Position numbers and translations under genes: made by a program
Shown here: positions 1 through 13,341 of the stretch, in pieces
Numbering within the stretch: the first letter of the stretch is position 1
Layout: each line of letters starts with the position of its first letter
NCBI GenBank assembly: GCA_023078555.1
Contig: CM041200.1
Span: 248,001-312,000 of the forward strand
DNA: 64,000 bases
Direction of reading: 5' to 3'
DNA from: Ulva prolifera
Lineage: Eukaryota; Chlorophyta; Ulvophyceae; Ulvales; Ulvaceae
Notes under the pieces: generated by a model
Told to the model about the DNA's origin: nothing
What the model saw: the letters and a program-made list of their open reading frames with translations, nothing else
Database searches by the model: none

Positions 1-567
1 CATCAGGCGCGCAAATGGGTCTGCTGTGCAGCTGGTCAGTCTCATGGTGGAATCTTTTCCAGGATTCAGGGACCATGCGGTTTATAAAGGAAGGCAAGTG
101 TTCTTTTACAAGCGTGCACAGATTTTTGTCGCTGATGTTTATGGAGCGTTTCAAGGTTGTGGTTTTGGGAAGTTCAATGACATTGGTGCACTGACCATGT
201 TCGCGGACTATCGCATTCCAGTCGTACTCTGCAAACTGGGAATTTTGCAGCTGAGCGGCAAGCTTGCATTAAAGGTGTGCACTGCCAACGCTGCATGAAC
301 CGCCTAACTGGGACACGGGACGGTCCATGCAACGTTTGAGTGCAGATTCAAAATCATGAGTGGCTGCCATCAGGATCAGAGGAGGAATGCGAACTACGTG
401 CAGCAAGTATCCAAGCTGTGAGCATGATGGTGGCACAATTGAAAGCTCTACATGGTGTAGAGTCCTGTCCAACTGCCGTGCAGCTGGATTGGTGGCTGTG
501 GACTGCCGGAGAAAGCTCCAGAGCCAGCGACGCACCTCATCACCGGACCATGACAATATTTTACTGA
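1..567 (+). CDS. QNG1: Queuosine salvage protein (queuosine 5'-phosphate N-glycosylase, DUF2419), 3' end
   Basis: Last two exons of a gene that begins left of the window: 1-274 and 346-567, with a 71-bp intron (AAAG|gtgtgc ... tgcag|ATTCAA) and a TGA stop at 565-567. The first exon shows the family block VESFPGFRD, KGRQVFFYKRAQIFVAD and MFADYRIPVVL. The second has SGSEEECELRAASIQAV and ends PHHRTMTIFY, the family's usual C-terminus. Members of this family release queuine from queuosine 5'-phosphate so that it can be reinserted into tRNA; eukaryotes cannot make queuine themselves. The assignment rests on remembered family motifs. The gene converges on TRAPPC9 with 189 bp between the two stop codons. 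Confidence 0.85.
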
Positions 568-756
568 TTTTGTCGGGTCCATGCGTCATGCATTTGAAAG
601 CTTCACTTTCTGAGTACACACGTCGCTATTTCTGGGATGCTTTGCCATGAGTATCGGAGCAGTCGCACACGTACGAGAAACTTAATGATGGAATCTCAAC
701 AACTCTTTTGCAGCCTTCGATCCTGTTATCAAACGGCCTGTGATCATGTAGTATTG

Positions 757-3700
757 TCATGCGGGGGCACATTGCAAATCGCTGGGAACATCTACCTGCA
801 GGTGCAATGGATGACATACAACATAGTCATGCACCGACAGACTCATCCCACTGTCATGATCTGTGACACTCTCAATTTGGAGTGACACGTCATACTGCCC
901 AGAGTGCAGAAAAACACCATGCAGAGTGCAAGAACGTGAGCCTGCCACAGTCCCAACATTCAACACTGTGGATAAGGTCCCTGCCCCAATGAAAGACTCG
1001 GTTATTCTTGAGCTGGAGCCATGTGCAGACATGACCAGGCCAGCATCTCCATGAAGGGTTGCCATGCGTTGAAGCGGCCTCAATCCAGCGGCTGCACCCT
1101 TTCCTACATTTTCAGCAAACAGTCGCTGCTGTGAAATATCTCGCCGCCTTCGCTCCGTCACCATTGCCGGGTCCAAACGGACACTTTCGTCGCTGGCTCG
1201 GCTGACGAGCCATGAAACCAATACGTTCACGTGCTTGTGCGTGAGACAGCGCACTGTCGCAATCAGCTTGCATTGCTCCAAAGTATGCAACTGCACATCG
1301 CACAAGCCACACATCAGGATCACAAATGCAAACAAGCGTTGTTGCCAACATGTTTGGCACCCTGAAGATGCCGTGCCCAAGCGCAGCGAAGCCATCACCA
1401 TGTGCCATCAACACAAGCCCAGGCACGCTTTAGCAAGTAATGGACTACCCTGCCTAGCAGGATACCAAACAACGCAGGGTTGGCAAAAGCATCATACACT
1501 GGAGATCTCCTTGAATGCGCTGGATTCCCCTTGGCCCGCTTGGGAATGGCAGCAGGAGGTGGACACAATTGGCGCGTCCATCATGCGGCGCAACCCACTG
1601 CCGCTCACACTCTGATACTCGAGAAACATCTGCAGCAACTCAACAATTCAAGATGAAACCGCGAATAGCTGCAGACAAGATATACATCACATGTGCGGTT
1701 ACAACGTGACATACCTGCTTTGTCAGCAAATGAGTGCCCCAGACCAGTGTATCATGACTGCTTATGCCGTCTGCCGCGAGGTCATCACTTGGAAGCAGGG
1801 CCCACAGAACAAGCATAGCATTTGCAAAGTGGTTTGCTGATATCTGCAGCTGCTCATTGACGGGGGGCATCCGCAGTCCGGTGTGGGGGGGCTTGGCTGG
1901 CTTGCCAAAAGTCTTGACAGCCGGAAAGGCCGGTAGGGACGCTTGTAGTGAGCATGTTGAGACCTCAGCAGCCATGGAAGCGCCGCCGTCGCCACGTAAG
2001 TAAGCACAGATATTTGCGTAGCTTTGACCTGCCTTACTGCTGGCATTGCTCAGCAATGTGGCCAGCTCGGCTTTGGTACACATTCTTGCCTGCAGCGGAT
2101 ACAAAGAGCCTTGCCATGAGTGTGCACCGCCAAAATCTACAACAGCAGCACAGCAGAGCCACATCCTGATCCACCAATTACCTGGGATGTACCCAAAAAA
2201 GAGTCTGAAGTACATGCTCCATAAATGGGGCTACCGCCCAGGGCAACTACTTCACTGACTATCAATTTCTAAGCGATGGTACATTGATCCCACAGTAAAA
2301 GATTTGGCGAGCCCGAACCAATTGCAAGCACCGTCGGCCAAGATGCCGGCGCCAATCCTCCACTCCGCAAACCCAAAACCGCACACGTGAGCCATAGACC
2401 AAAGGCCTGGACTGCAGACGCACTGTGCAGGATATTACCATACAGAACACAATCATGATTGGGCCGTCACAGAGATGGTACTTGCACACCACGAGGAAGC
2501 ATACCAGCAGAGCGCGTTCTGTCCCATGCCGCACTACTTGCACTGTCACATTGAGGTCACCGAGCCCCTGATCCTCAGCGGGCGTACCGCTGCTGACAGG
2601 CTTGCCTGGTTTTGAAGCCGGCTGTGACAACACCGACGCAACCCGCATGTGCCGCAACACGTCAACATGCACCGTGAGTGTTGCTTGCCGTGCCAGCACT
2701 TGATCAGCTGTGTCTGTGAGGGCTTTGATCGAATGGTGTTTCGGCTGGCAGGCCTCAGACCAGTAGCTGACGCGAACGGTCACAACATGCCGCATTGTGC
2801 CTCCCTGGGCTCCGGCACTCAGTGTGCCTGCAGTGAGATACAGTGGCACAATGCATGAGCTGGCGCCGGGCCTTGGTGGTGTTGTGCGGCTGCGGGTCTG
2901 GTACACGAGCGGCGTGACAATGCTGTCCTCCTTTGCGTGCGCGAACACACCTGCACCGTGGGTACCACCTCAGCATCAAGTCCTGTCACATGTTTACATG
3001 ATCCAGTGCGCCATCGTTGTAGGGCCACATCTACCATAATCGATGAACAGCCCGGATTCAACAGGGCCGCCCTGCACACTCGAACTGAAACAGCGGCTGC
3101 GCCCAGCCGTTGCTAGTACTCATCTCACATGAGTCATCTGGTGCAGCGGCTACAGACGGCACATGAATTGTTGTGATGTTTGCGCACACAGGGCTGACCC
3201 ATAGGCGCCTGAAGGAGCATCATGCGTTCATCAGCTTTCTAAATGTGGCCCTGTGGAGACCCCAAGATGTAACGTTGCGCATAGGGATTGAAGCTTGCCA
3301 GCGATAGAGTCATGTACGCACCCTGGAACGGCATAGTGGGATGAACATCTCGAGCATATTTAGCAAGCAGAGTATTGGAGCTCTGCACGTCCAGAATGAC
3401 GCGGTCGACATCGAAACGTCCCACATTCTCGATCTTGAGATGAAGGATGCAACACTGGCCCTGCAGAATACTGACCTCTGCCGGCATTGTCTCCATCGGC
3501 GGCTCCAGGATCGCCGACTGCATTTTGTCTGGCCGCTGAGTGCGGCCGCTCTGCAGAGGGGCGGTGTGCTTAGTTCACTGGGCCTGAGCTGCCCTCCTGT
3601 GCCGTACTGGGAGAGGCGCAGGCTTTGCAAGTGTCCCAGCCATACCATGCCAGCTAGAAATTGACCTTGTCCTTTGGAATAGCATCATCGTTGTACGCAG

Positions 3701-6700
3701 ACGCAGTCTTATAGTCGAAGAATGTAGCGAAATTGGGAACCCACGGGCAAATGCTCGCCCGGCGTTCATGCGAGAGATTTGACATGCGTGCATGGAACGC
3801 ACCAGCTGCGAAACAGACGGATTCTCAAGAGTGAGCTGAATCAGGGGCTGTGCGGGAGCAATCGGGATGTTGATCACGGGTGCGCGTGCAGGGTCAGCAG
3901 CGGACGCCTGGTCCGTCGGGGCGACGCCTTGCCGAAGTAAAACACTCTCTAGTCGCCGCGCCTCTGCTTCCAAGTTGTCTTGATATGAAGGCAGCGGTAT
4001 TGCATGGGTCATTTCGCCCGGGAGCTTGTCTGACCACTGCTGTACAAACTGTGCCGGGCCCCATGTCATCATGATGCCCTACATCCAACGTGTCCAGGCG
4101 CTTCAACAGTAGTAGTAAGTCATGCCGGTGGCAGCACATGCAGAAGCACAGCAAGAGCAGGCGGAGCAATATCACAGACGTATCAGCTTGGCATGGCATG
4201 GAGGAGTCATGCACTCGCTCCAAAGACAACATATGCTTGGTGCAGCATCCTGATGGTCCTGTGCAATGCAAAAGTCATCAAGGTAGCACGACCTGGTCAA
4301 TGCGGTGCAGATGAACAGATTCGCAAGTAGAGTGACAGTGTGTCTGGATAGAAGATTGTGTCCCCACATGGAAATTCGCACCTTGAGACGAGCAACACCA
4401 GCCTCACGGGGCCGCAGTTTGAGAGTTGTGCAGCCTTTAGAGGCAAAGTCAGTCACGGAACGGTGCTGCAGATTCAGCCCTGCCGGGACTTGCACTTGAA
4501 AGCACTTTGCCACAAATGGCTGAGATGCGCGACCGTTCACCAGGCTGCCGTCCGGCGCAACTAGCAGGTGGTCACAAGCAGCCGTAAGAATGAGATATTG
4601 GTCCATTTGGCGGGGGATGGGCACCAGGCAGGGATTTAGCACATATACTTGCACCGAAGCACTTTCGTCTTGCACCCAAATCACCTCCTACAAAAACGGA
4701 ACACTTCAAAGCCCCGCTCAAAGACCTGTTTGACGGTTTGAGGGCCCGTCTTGGGCTTACCCGCATTGATGATGCAGGTGAACAGACGACCACCTGAATT
4801 GCTGAGAGCGACCTCACGCACTGTGTGTGTTGAACAGTAAATATGCACCCATCTCGTTGAACACAGTAGTTGCCACCAGATGTCACGTCACACATTCTCA
4901 GCCTTTGATGTGCTGACAGCACATGTCGGCATATGTGGAAGGCAGCACCTCTGGGGGCAAGAGCTCTTCGTCTCTGTTGGTGCCTGCCATTTCTGCACGG
5001 TACTGGAAGACAGACTCGGCCTGCTGCCCAGAAGTGCGCTGTAGCACAATTGGGCGCCTGCTGGGCCCAAGAGGTAGCAGAGCAGCGCACTTCACAAGCG
5101 GCGGTGGACCTTCTGTCAGCTCGACAGGACCTTCAGAGCTAGCCTCACTCTTCACTCCCTCTGCTGCTGCCTCAATTAGATTCAGTACCTTCAGGACGCA
5201 CGCTCACATGAAAGAAAATCTTGCAGGACACAGTTGACGAATGTGCACCCTATGCTGTGCAAGTGCCACGCGCGGCATCATCCAGTTGCACAGCCCATGA
5301 AAAAGGGGAAAGGACAAGTGCATTGGATTGACTGGCAGCTGGGCAATCACTGATTCCAGACATGCCAGCGACACCACTGTTGGATGGCCATGGTACTAGC
5401 AACGGCCATGGCCGAGCTAAGCTTCAGGGAAACAAATGGTTAGCTTCAACGACAAGTCTCGTTTGTGACAGGCGTCATACATACTGAGTGCCCCATGCAT
5501 GCCCGTATATGGCTTGTGAATTCATTACTTTCACCTTGCTGCTGGGAGCCACGCACTTCAATCTGGTGCTCCTTGCGCATGCTAGCTGCATACTCACGCA
5601 GCAGCTTGCTGCCGCAGCGCCACGCAAGCATCCATGTTTGGTGACCCTGTGCAGCACTGGCCATGCTCTTTACGAGGTCCATGTAGGCAAACTTCCACTT
5701 TGGTGACAGCTGCCAGTTCCATAGGTGCGGCGATTTATATACCTGCACATGACTGCACCGATGCAACCACACACATCGCCACTGCCACACATGTGCACTC
5801 CCTCTATCACCAACATGACTACGCACGGTATGATATTGAGCGGCAAGTGCCCACATACCTTAGGCACCTCAGCTTGTAGACCAGAGCAGGCACCCTGGCA
5901 GAAATGTGTCAGACTCACGCACAAGCCGCTACAGACAAAGTTATACGATCCGCACAAGAGAACACTTGCGGCCACATGTACAGTCCACGAGGCGCATGTG
6001 GACGCAATACCTCACGCATACTTGTGTCGTTTAGCGGTGCTGGACACACCTGTCTAAATGCAATTTCTTCAGCGGCTGCGATAAGCTGTGATCCGAGAGC
6101 ATCACAGGCGCGCCGCAGCATTTCGCTGTTGCCTCCGGCGCCGCGGAGGCCAAGCACCCGTATGACCTCGGACAGCAGCAGGTGGCGCTTGCGGCCCGCA
6201 CCCAGCATGGAGCAAACGTCTGCACAGTCTATCTGCGCTGCAAGCTGGTCCTGCATGGACCCCATGTTGGCCGCTTCATGCATGACGCTAAGGAGCACTG
6301 CGAGCACGTGCGGTCGCCAGTTTCCGACCGAGATGCCTGCAGAGTGAAGCCCTCTTTTTCCTTGCTGCTAGGCATTGAGGCCGCAATTATGTGTCATTCT
6401 ACAATTGCTGCCCGTACCCTTTTCCATTCATTGGTTCCAGTGCATGTCGGCAGAGTCGGATATCGCACTTGCATGAAATCTGGCAGCTTTCAGCTTGAGT
6501 GATGCCACAAGTGGCCACGCCCCCCGCTCCTTGTACAGGCTGAGGGCGTTATCCAAGTGACCCTGCACAATCGCGGCAACCTTTGGCTCGCGGATCTTGG
6601 CACATGCCTCGGCAGTTGTCACACATCCGCCAGATGTGCGCAGGCTGAACGCCAGCAGCCGTTCTGCTTCCTCTGCCGTTGCCTCCTGTAAGGTGTCTCC

Positions 6701-8574
6701 AGCAAGGTTGGCCCGTAGCAGCGGAAATGCAGCCGTGAATCCAGAGGTTGCACCTGACGCGCCAGTGGCGTCACTGAAGCCACTATCATCACTGCCAGCT
6801 AGTGCCAGCGAAGATGATTCTGTGGCTGCTAAGTCCGGCTCTGTTTTACCCCGCTTCAGTGTGGTTGTCCTGCATCTATTCTGCAGAGTCTCCCATTGCA
6901 TATACACTGCTCAAGTATGGACAAGTCATGCCTGTCCATTACAGCAACATCTTGCAACCCAAAAGGGGCCAACGGAGCAAGGTGACACAGATTGCTGGCT
7001 GCACCATGTGCCAGAAAACCTATGAGGGCTGAAATTCAATGCATGTTACCTCGTGACACTCGTGATATGACAATTGCCTTTCATGGAGGGCCCGCACTGG
7101 TCATAGCGTTCCAAAAATGCGGCAGCAGATCCGCTCTCCAGGGCTGCAACCTCCAGCAGGACAGCTGCAGCGAGGTCCTCATGCGCAGATGCCACGTACA
7201 GGTGCTCACCAACAGCCCGCCCGGTAGCGATGGCCGTCTCATAGTGCCCCTTGGCATCCTGAGGGGACCCTGCCAGTAAGCACAAGTCCCCAAGGCGTTT
7301 GGCATAACGCGCCATCTTGCGCTTTGTCTCAATTGTGGGGTCTCTACTGCCGCTGCTGCCAAACCTGCACCACTATAGTGCTGCCGCCACACTCGAACAG
7401 CGTCTGATGCCTCAGGCTGACCCCATGTGTTGGCACGCTTGCATGCGCAGACACAGACGAGATCACTGTCAGAAATATTGCACAAGCGCTTGCGAGCGCT
7501 TTGAGGAGAGCAGCGTGCAGCTATGCAGGTCAGGAATGGCAGCACACCCAAATGCATGGTCCACAGGGGTGTCTAACGCCATTTCTTTGTGCTGCAGCTC
7601 TAGAACAGCCTTGGCAATGTTCATGTGCATGCAGCCTGCAAAGTCAAGCATGCAGAACCCCAGCATGACTGAGTCCTCGATCTCTTGGCGGGTTAAGGCG
7701 GCCAGCCCCTCCATCTCCTTGTTGGACAGTACTGCATCACGGCACGCTTGCACAGCGTGATCGGAGCCAAACCCAAATAGCCTGCATGCTGGATTTGGGA
7801 TGCCCGCAAGCTGCATAACACGCTTGGCTGCAGCCTGGTACTGAGCATACGTGTCCCTGACATCTTTCACCTTGTCACACTCAAATACGCCTATCACACC
7901 GTGGAAAACTCGGCTGCGTTCTAGGTCAGAAATGCAGGAGACGTAGTCTGCATCTAGTTCCTGCATGCTTGCCGACATCATATGCCGCATAATGGATTTG
8001 CACAGCATATGACTCTGCCTGTACTCGCGTGTACCACCGAACATACCGTTTCATAAGAAAAGTGCATGTAGCCATACTTCCATGGAATATGTTTGAAGGG
8101 AGATTTGACGTCCTCTTGGCAGATCAGTTGGACATCATGCAGTTTGACCTACACGGAAAACCGTAATGAGACAGGTAGACAGACATGAAAGTGCTCTGAG
8201 GTCCACCAGCGAGACTATCAAACGCAGCGCACATGCGAATATGCTTGAAATGTCCTGGCCCACTGCTGTAGAGTTTCTACTGCCATGTCACCGACTGGGA
8301 TGACAGCCTGCAATGACCAATCCATTTCAGGAGTCCACATGCAGTGATCATCACGAGGTGCTATCACAGCGAAAGATACTGTACCACTCTAATGAAGCCA
8401 CTTGAGAACAAGTTTTGTCCTTCGGACAGCCATTCCCCTGTGTATTGGCCCACATTCTCGTGTTTGTTCCGTGCTTTCAGCCGTTCAAGCATATTTGCCC
8501 CCTAGCAAGATCACGATATTACTTACTGGCGACTTGTCAGTCTTGACGTAGCGCTGAAGTTTACGATACCGCAT
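757..8574 (-). CDS. TRS120: TRAPP complex subunit TRAPPC9/TRS120, many exons
   Basis: Large multi-exon gene for a TRAPPII subunit, a tethering and Rab-GEF complex of the Golgi and post-Golgi. Supported exons include 8527-8574 (possible start), 8047-8148 with DVKSPFKHIPWKYGYMHF, about 7.57-7.96 kb (SRVFHGVIGVFE, ACRLFGFGSD), about 7.08-7.36 kb (KRLGDLCLLAGSPQDAKGHY), 6.43-6.85 kb (ESLYKERGAW-like helical repeats; LKLKAARFHA), 6.06-6.31 kb, 5.5-5.75 kb, 4.9-5.2 kb, 4.2-4.68 kb (WVQDESASVQVYVLNPC), 3.58-4.05 kb, 3.24-3.52 kb, 2.26-2.95 kb, 1.64-2.2 kb and 0.76-1.4 kb. The order matches plant TRS120 and human TRAPPC9: an N-terminal module, TPR-like helices, then Ig-like beta domains. Not every intron boundary was resolved. 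The called N-terminus is shorter than usual, so a 5' exon may lie upstream. Confidence 0.85.
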
Positions 8575-9270
8575 GCAAGCCTTGCGTCCTCGTCCGCGTG
8601 AGCATACGCAACATTGGGACGAAAATCTGTGTCACCGCGGTGCACGGGTGCTCCATCCAGACACGTCGCCGATCGCATGGAGAAAAGATATGCTATGGTG
8701 TGTTCACGATAGTTTGTGCCTGCCTCTGTGTGTGAGAACGCCGATACAGTTCGCGTCTGTCTCACATGCATAAGGTGCCAAGTTTACATGTACCCCCTGC
8801 AGAGCATCACGGCTGATCGGGTGCAGCACGGCCCAAGCTGGGCCCGGTTTCAGTCCGTGTGGCTACGGATGCATGAGGCCCTGCAAAACTCTGTGTGCTG
8901 CCTGCATAAAAACAAAGGCCTTGTCAAAGGCGCATGACCTCACGAACATACCTTTCACAATCCTCAGTCGCATGGGCATGCTGCTTCGAGTTCTGGCACC
9001 AGGCGACAATTTGCGCCTGCATAGCTCGCCCGCATAACACATCGGCAACATACGGAAGTTACGATGTCGCTCGGAAAATTCTATGTGCCTGCGTCGCGGT
9101 CGCAAGGGGCGCATGTCTCGGGACCGACCATGGGTTCAACAATCTCTCTAGGGTGTAGGTGGGGGGCTCACGTCACTGCAGATGCCTACTGCTCAGTCAC
9201 TGGCTGTCGCATGCAGCGTGACTCCATGTGGGGCATACATGTCTTGCACCTATCTGGAACAATCTTTTAG
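8575..9270. other. Divergent intergenic region between TRS120 and the alpha/beta hydrolase
   Basis: The two genes start outward from here, so this stretch should hold both promoters and the 5' exons I could not place. A short + strand reading frame begins at 9064 (MSLGKFYVPAS...), but its frame does not join the hydrolase by a simple GT-AG splice. I see no clear TATA box. Confidence 0.4.
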
Positions 9271-10998
9271 ATGGCACATGAAGCCATCGCTGTGGCATGC
9301 AGGGCACGTGTCAGTATTGTATGTGCTCCCCAAGCCTCTGATTTCCCAGATTTCGTTCCACAGGATAAGGCAGAGGAAATTATGTCGCCACAAGCGCGTA
9401 GCATGCTCATGAACTATGAGCGCTGTGAGGTAAGTGTGACTGGGTTGCCGCAGTTTAAGACCTCATATGTTGGCCCCTCTCTGGAGCCACAACGTGAAGA
9501 TGGCAAAGGCCGAGAAGACAAGCCGCCTATCATGATGCTACATGGATTCGATAGCAACGCTCTAGAGTTCCGAAACATTTACCCATACCTGTGTAGAGAG
9601 ACGGATGCATATGCAGTGGATCTGATTGGGTGCGAGCTTGACACCGTCAGACAGCAAAAACAGCACATGAGCTTACTGTCAACAGCTGTATCAGCTGAGT
9701 CAAGCAGCTTAGGCCTCACTCCGACAAAATGCAGACCATTGGTTGCAGGAGTGGCTTCACTGAGATGTCCTTCTACTCAGACGATGAGGGCCTGCCTCTC
9801 GGCCCTGAACAGATCCGGAACCAGCTGCATGAATTCTGGAAGGCTAAGATCGGGACTCCTGTGGTCGTCATGGGGGCATCGTTAGGCGGTACAGTCGCGT
9901 TGGATTTTGCAGCAGCATACCCTGAGGCACGGCACCGCTGTTCCCAGTTGTGCTTGTCGAGGCAATACCGATGTGGCCATGTTGTTGCACATCAAGCTTA
10001 CATGCCTGCGCACTGCTATTGAACACACTGAAGGCGCCATAGGCTTCTTTTCTGAGGACAAATGTACTATTTGCAGCCAAAGCTTTCGATGTGAACATTT
10101 CCTGCAGGCGGTTTCTGCAGTCGTGCTGGTGGCTGCTCCAGGTGTGATAATGATTATGCATCTTATGTTCTGCTACAAGTTTTGAAAGCTGTGATTCCAT
10201 GAATCCAGCACTGTTGCCCGAACTTGGATGCATGTGCTGAGCAGATTGCTGCTGCATTGGCTGCGTTGGGCGCCGATGTATGCAAAAATCTGATCCAGGA
10301 GTTGCATTAGTTATTGAGACAGAATCATAGTAGATCAATCTGCGCTGCATCACAACGCGGCACTGCAGAAGGTTGTCATCCTTACAGGGTACATTGATGG
10401 GATTGGGCCTGCCAGTAAAGCCCCTCGATTTCTCACAACCTGGGGAGTCAAGTTCCTGGGCAGCTACCCATTGCGTAGGAATGCAACTAGTCTTGGATTC
10501 GTTGACAAGGAACTCTTTTCGACTGAAGATGCTGTCCGCATCGGTAGGATGCACACCTACGACAGAGGTTGGGAGGCAGCCAAGCTTGCATTTATCTCAT
10601 CAGGAGGCTACAAGTCAATCTCACAGCAGGCGTGCACCACCAGACTGTACTATGCTATACCGGAGCCAGTATGTCGTCAACCCCAACACCAGCTGCAATG
10701 TGGTGCACATCTGCACTGCAGAGAGCCGGCTGATCTTTGCACTGATATTCCAATGTGCACTGCTGTGCAGATTCGGCAGCTGAACAAACCGTGCCTATTG
10801 CTTTGGGGCCGCCAGGATCAGATCCTGGATCCAAAGTACTATCACATGTTCATGAACGATCTTCAAGATGTGAAGGGGCACCTAGTCGATGGATGTGGCC
10901 ACTTCATGGTGATAGAGAAGCCACAGGAATGCGCAAAGCTCATATTAGACTTTGTGAACAGTGCTGCCATTACAGCAGCGACCACTTCCCAAACATGA
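9271..10998 (+). CDS. Plastid-type alpha/beta-fold hydrolase, 4 exons, two apparent GC-AG introns
   Basis: Exons 9271-9629, 9749-9926, 10369-10629 and 10771-10998. Exon 1 has the oxyanion-region motif MMLHGFDSNALEFR and ends AVDLIG. Exon 2 carries the nucleophile elbow GASLGG. Exon 3 has YIDGIGPASKAPRF. Exon 4 has LLLWGRQDQILDP and the catalytic-His region DGCGHFMVIEKP. The residue order matches the plant chloroplast alpha/beta hydrolase family; the substrate is unknown. To keep that alignment, introns 2 and 3 must begin with GC (GAG|gcacgg and CAG|gcgtgc) and end CAG, whereas intron 1 is GG|gtgcga. The ATG at 9271 follows directly after ttttag, so an upstream exon carrying a transit peptide is possible. 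Confidence 0.82.
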
Positions 10999-11325
10999 AA
11001 CACCCATATCACATCTGTCAGTGGCTGTTGTGCTGGACCGCATGATAACATGAAGTCAGTGTTGACCGCATAGTATTACGCAACGCATGGCTCTTGGCAT
11101 AGGCCAGGCCTTGCAGATGTAACTTTTGAACTCATACAACAACCATGACTGCTTCCTGCGCTGGTAAAGCACGCTCTGATACTATGTTGCAGTGCAAGAA
11201 TTGATATTCGATTCAGTTGCCCCAATTGAGTCCAGCTGAGAGAATTCACCACGCCCAGCAACAGGCCAGGCCTCTGTCAGTGAGCACAGCTCCGAATGAG
11301 AGGACTGCAAACCCCATGTAATCGG
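10999..11325. other. Convergent intergenic spacer
   Basis: Stretch of 327 bp between the hydrolase stop codon (+) and the violaxanthin de-epoxidase stop codon (-). It should contain both 3' UTRs. I see no other feature. Confidence 0.5.
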
Positions 11326-13341
11326 TTATGACTTCCTGGATTTGAAAACGCCATACTTGTCGTATGACTGCTCCATCCTCTCGAGGGTTTTGGTGGCGTC
11401 TGCGATCTCGCGTCTGATGAGCTGCTCCTCTGCAGTCAGCTCGTTCTGTACAGCTGCACACGATAGATGCATCTCAGTGTGCGACCTACCAAAGACTGAT
11501 GAGGTCTGTACAAGCTGCACTGCATCGGAACTACATATCAGGGCGGGTGCGCAATTGTACCTGTTTCTAGGACCGTAAATCCGCGGCCAAAAGACTGCAG
11601 ATCTTGTTCAAATTCCCGTACAAGACTAGCCTCAAGCTGCTGTGCACTTTGAAACAGGTTGAATGGGAATGGCTTCTTTGCTGGGTGGTCCGGGCAGCTG
11701 TTATCTGTGATGGTAAAGTCGGCCCATTTGAGCCCCACAGCCTCAGCTGCCTTGCGCATCTCAGGCTCATACTCCTTTGGAAACTGTGCAGCCCGAGTGT
11801 AGACAGTTGCACCACCGTATCCAAGCCAGGCATCATTGTTGCCTTTGTAGTAAATGAATGCATATTCCTCTGGTCTCCAACTCACGACATACCAGTCATC
11901 CTCGTAGTGCAGATACCTGTGCACTGAACAATGTTGGGCTATGCATGTGACGCTCGGGTCAGCAGATGGCTGATGATTGACAAGTGGCAATCTCACATCA
12001 CAACCGTGGATTCGGCAGTATGGCATCAGAACTGCGATGTTGCCTTGCAGATGGCATGGAGCGCACTCATTATCATGATTGTACAACTTGCTTGGGTGCA
12101 CAGGATCCTGCACACAGTCGGTCATGTACTGCCACCACTTGATTGCCAAGTGACATTTCAGTATGCACAATGTCAAGGGTCTCACAGATCTCAGGAGTCA
12201 GAATAGTCAGGACAGGTATGTCGGATCACATGATCAGTTCAACATACCTGCAGGAAGCGCTGCACCGTGGCCCGTTCAAGAAAATCTCCGTCAGACCTCG
12301 GAATGCGCCATTGAATATTTCCAAACAGCTTGCCAGGCTCCGGACTGGTAAAGTAGTGCTCCTGGCAATCAAAACAGTCAAACAGCTTATTGTACCCTGC
12401 TGTTATGTACCACCTGCCTTGAAATTGCGATATGTCGAAGGAATCATCGAGCACTTCATCGGCAGGAAGCGGATAGTTATCCGTAACGGCTTGCGGCACA
12501 CACTTTTGGTCACTAACGGCACATGCATTGAATATTGTCACTGCTTCATCTTCGTACAGATCACCGCATCTGCACCAATGACAGCACCCTGATTGATGAA
12601 AGAAATCTGGCATCAAGCATCGCAGAAGTTAACCTACCGTATCTCGCATTCCTGCTCATCGCGTTTCCCCTGGCATCCTTGTAGACAAATTAGATCTTGT
12701 AGACAGTTAAAATCTCCGATGCACTTAGCCAGTTGGGTCTGGCAGCTGGTCAGCAAGCAGGTCCCCACCGCAGCCACATCAGCCGCTTGTGCATTCAAAC
12801 TGCCTATGGGTGACAAATTCAGCACTGCAATCGCCAAACGGTTTTTCTAGACTTTCCTTTCATGGTATCGCATGAGGCCAGCTTGATGTCAGAATTCCTG
12901 GTGCACATGCAGCAAGCACTAGCGGCTCAGTGCAGCAACGTCCTAGTCGGAAAGATCTGCCTCAGGTAAGCGTCTGTTCATCTGGCGCACAAAACGATTC
13001 CAGGGTTATAGATGACTGGTAGCCGGAGCAGTACTCGCGCTAGATAGAATTTAATGGGATTGGCACGTGGCACATCATCGAGCTTACGCGACGGCAACAG
13101 GCTTCGCTTTCTAAACAGCTCAAAAGGCCAGACTCGTACCGACTGCAGCTGCCACTGCAGCAGATGCTTGCTGAAGCGGCGTTATGTCGACACCCGCAGA
13201 TTTGCGAGCTTCGCAGAGCTGAATCTTCTGACGCAGGGTCTGTTTTTTTGAAGCCGACACAGAGACCCCTCCCCATGCTTGACTGATCTGAGCAGATCGC
13301 ATATTCCCAAATGTCATAGAGCTGGACATGCTTGAAGACAT
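11326..13341 (-). CDS. VDE: Violaxanthin de-epoxidase, thylakoid lumen
   Basis: Xanthophyll-cycle enzyme that converts violaxanthin to zeaxanthin in the lumen at low pH, using ascorbate. Exons: about 13.14-13.34 kb (Ser/Ala-rich transit region from MSSSMSSSMTFGNMRSAQIS), about 12.637-12.846 kb (AVLNLSPIGSLNAQAADV, a lumenal signal with an AQA cleavage site, then the Cys-rich domain), 12248-12569 (CGDLYEDEAV; lipocalin start FQGRWYITAGYN, FDCFDCQ), 12067-12107 (DPVHPSKLYNHDNE), 11561-11916 (YLHYEDDWYVVS, NNDAWLGYGGATVYTR) and 11326-11453 (Glu-rich coiled-coil tail, EEQLIRREIADATKTLERM). All donors from exon 2 onward are GT. The exon 1 to 2 junction is not settled: two in-frame donors are possible. 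The domain order and the conserved cysteines match plant VDE. Confidence 0.93.

Noticed and set aside
9868..10554. 228-codon minus-strand open frame
   Set aside because: It overlaps the alpha/beta hydrolase exons and an intron on the + strand. The + strand has strong family motifs and the minus frame shows none.
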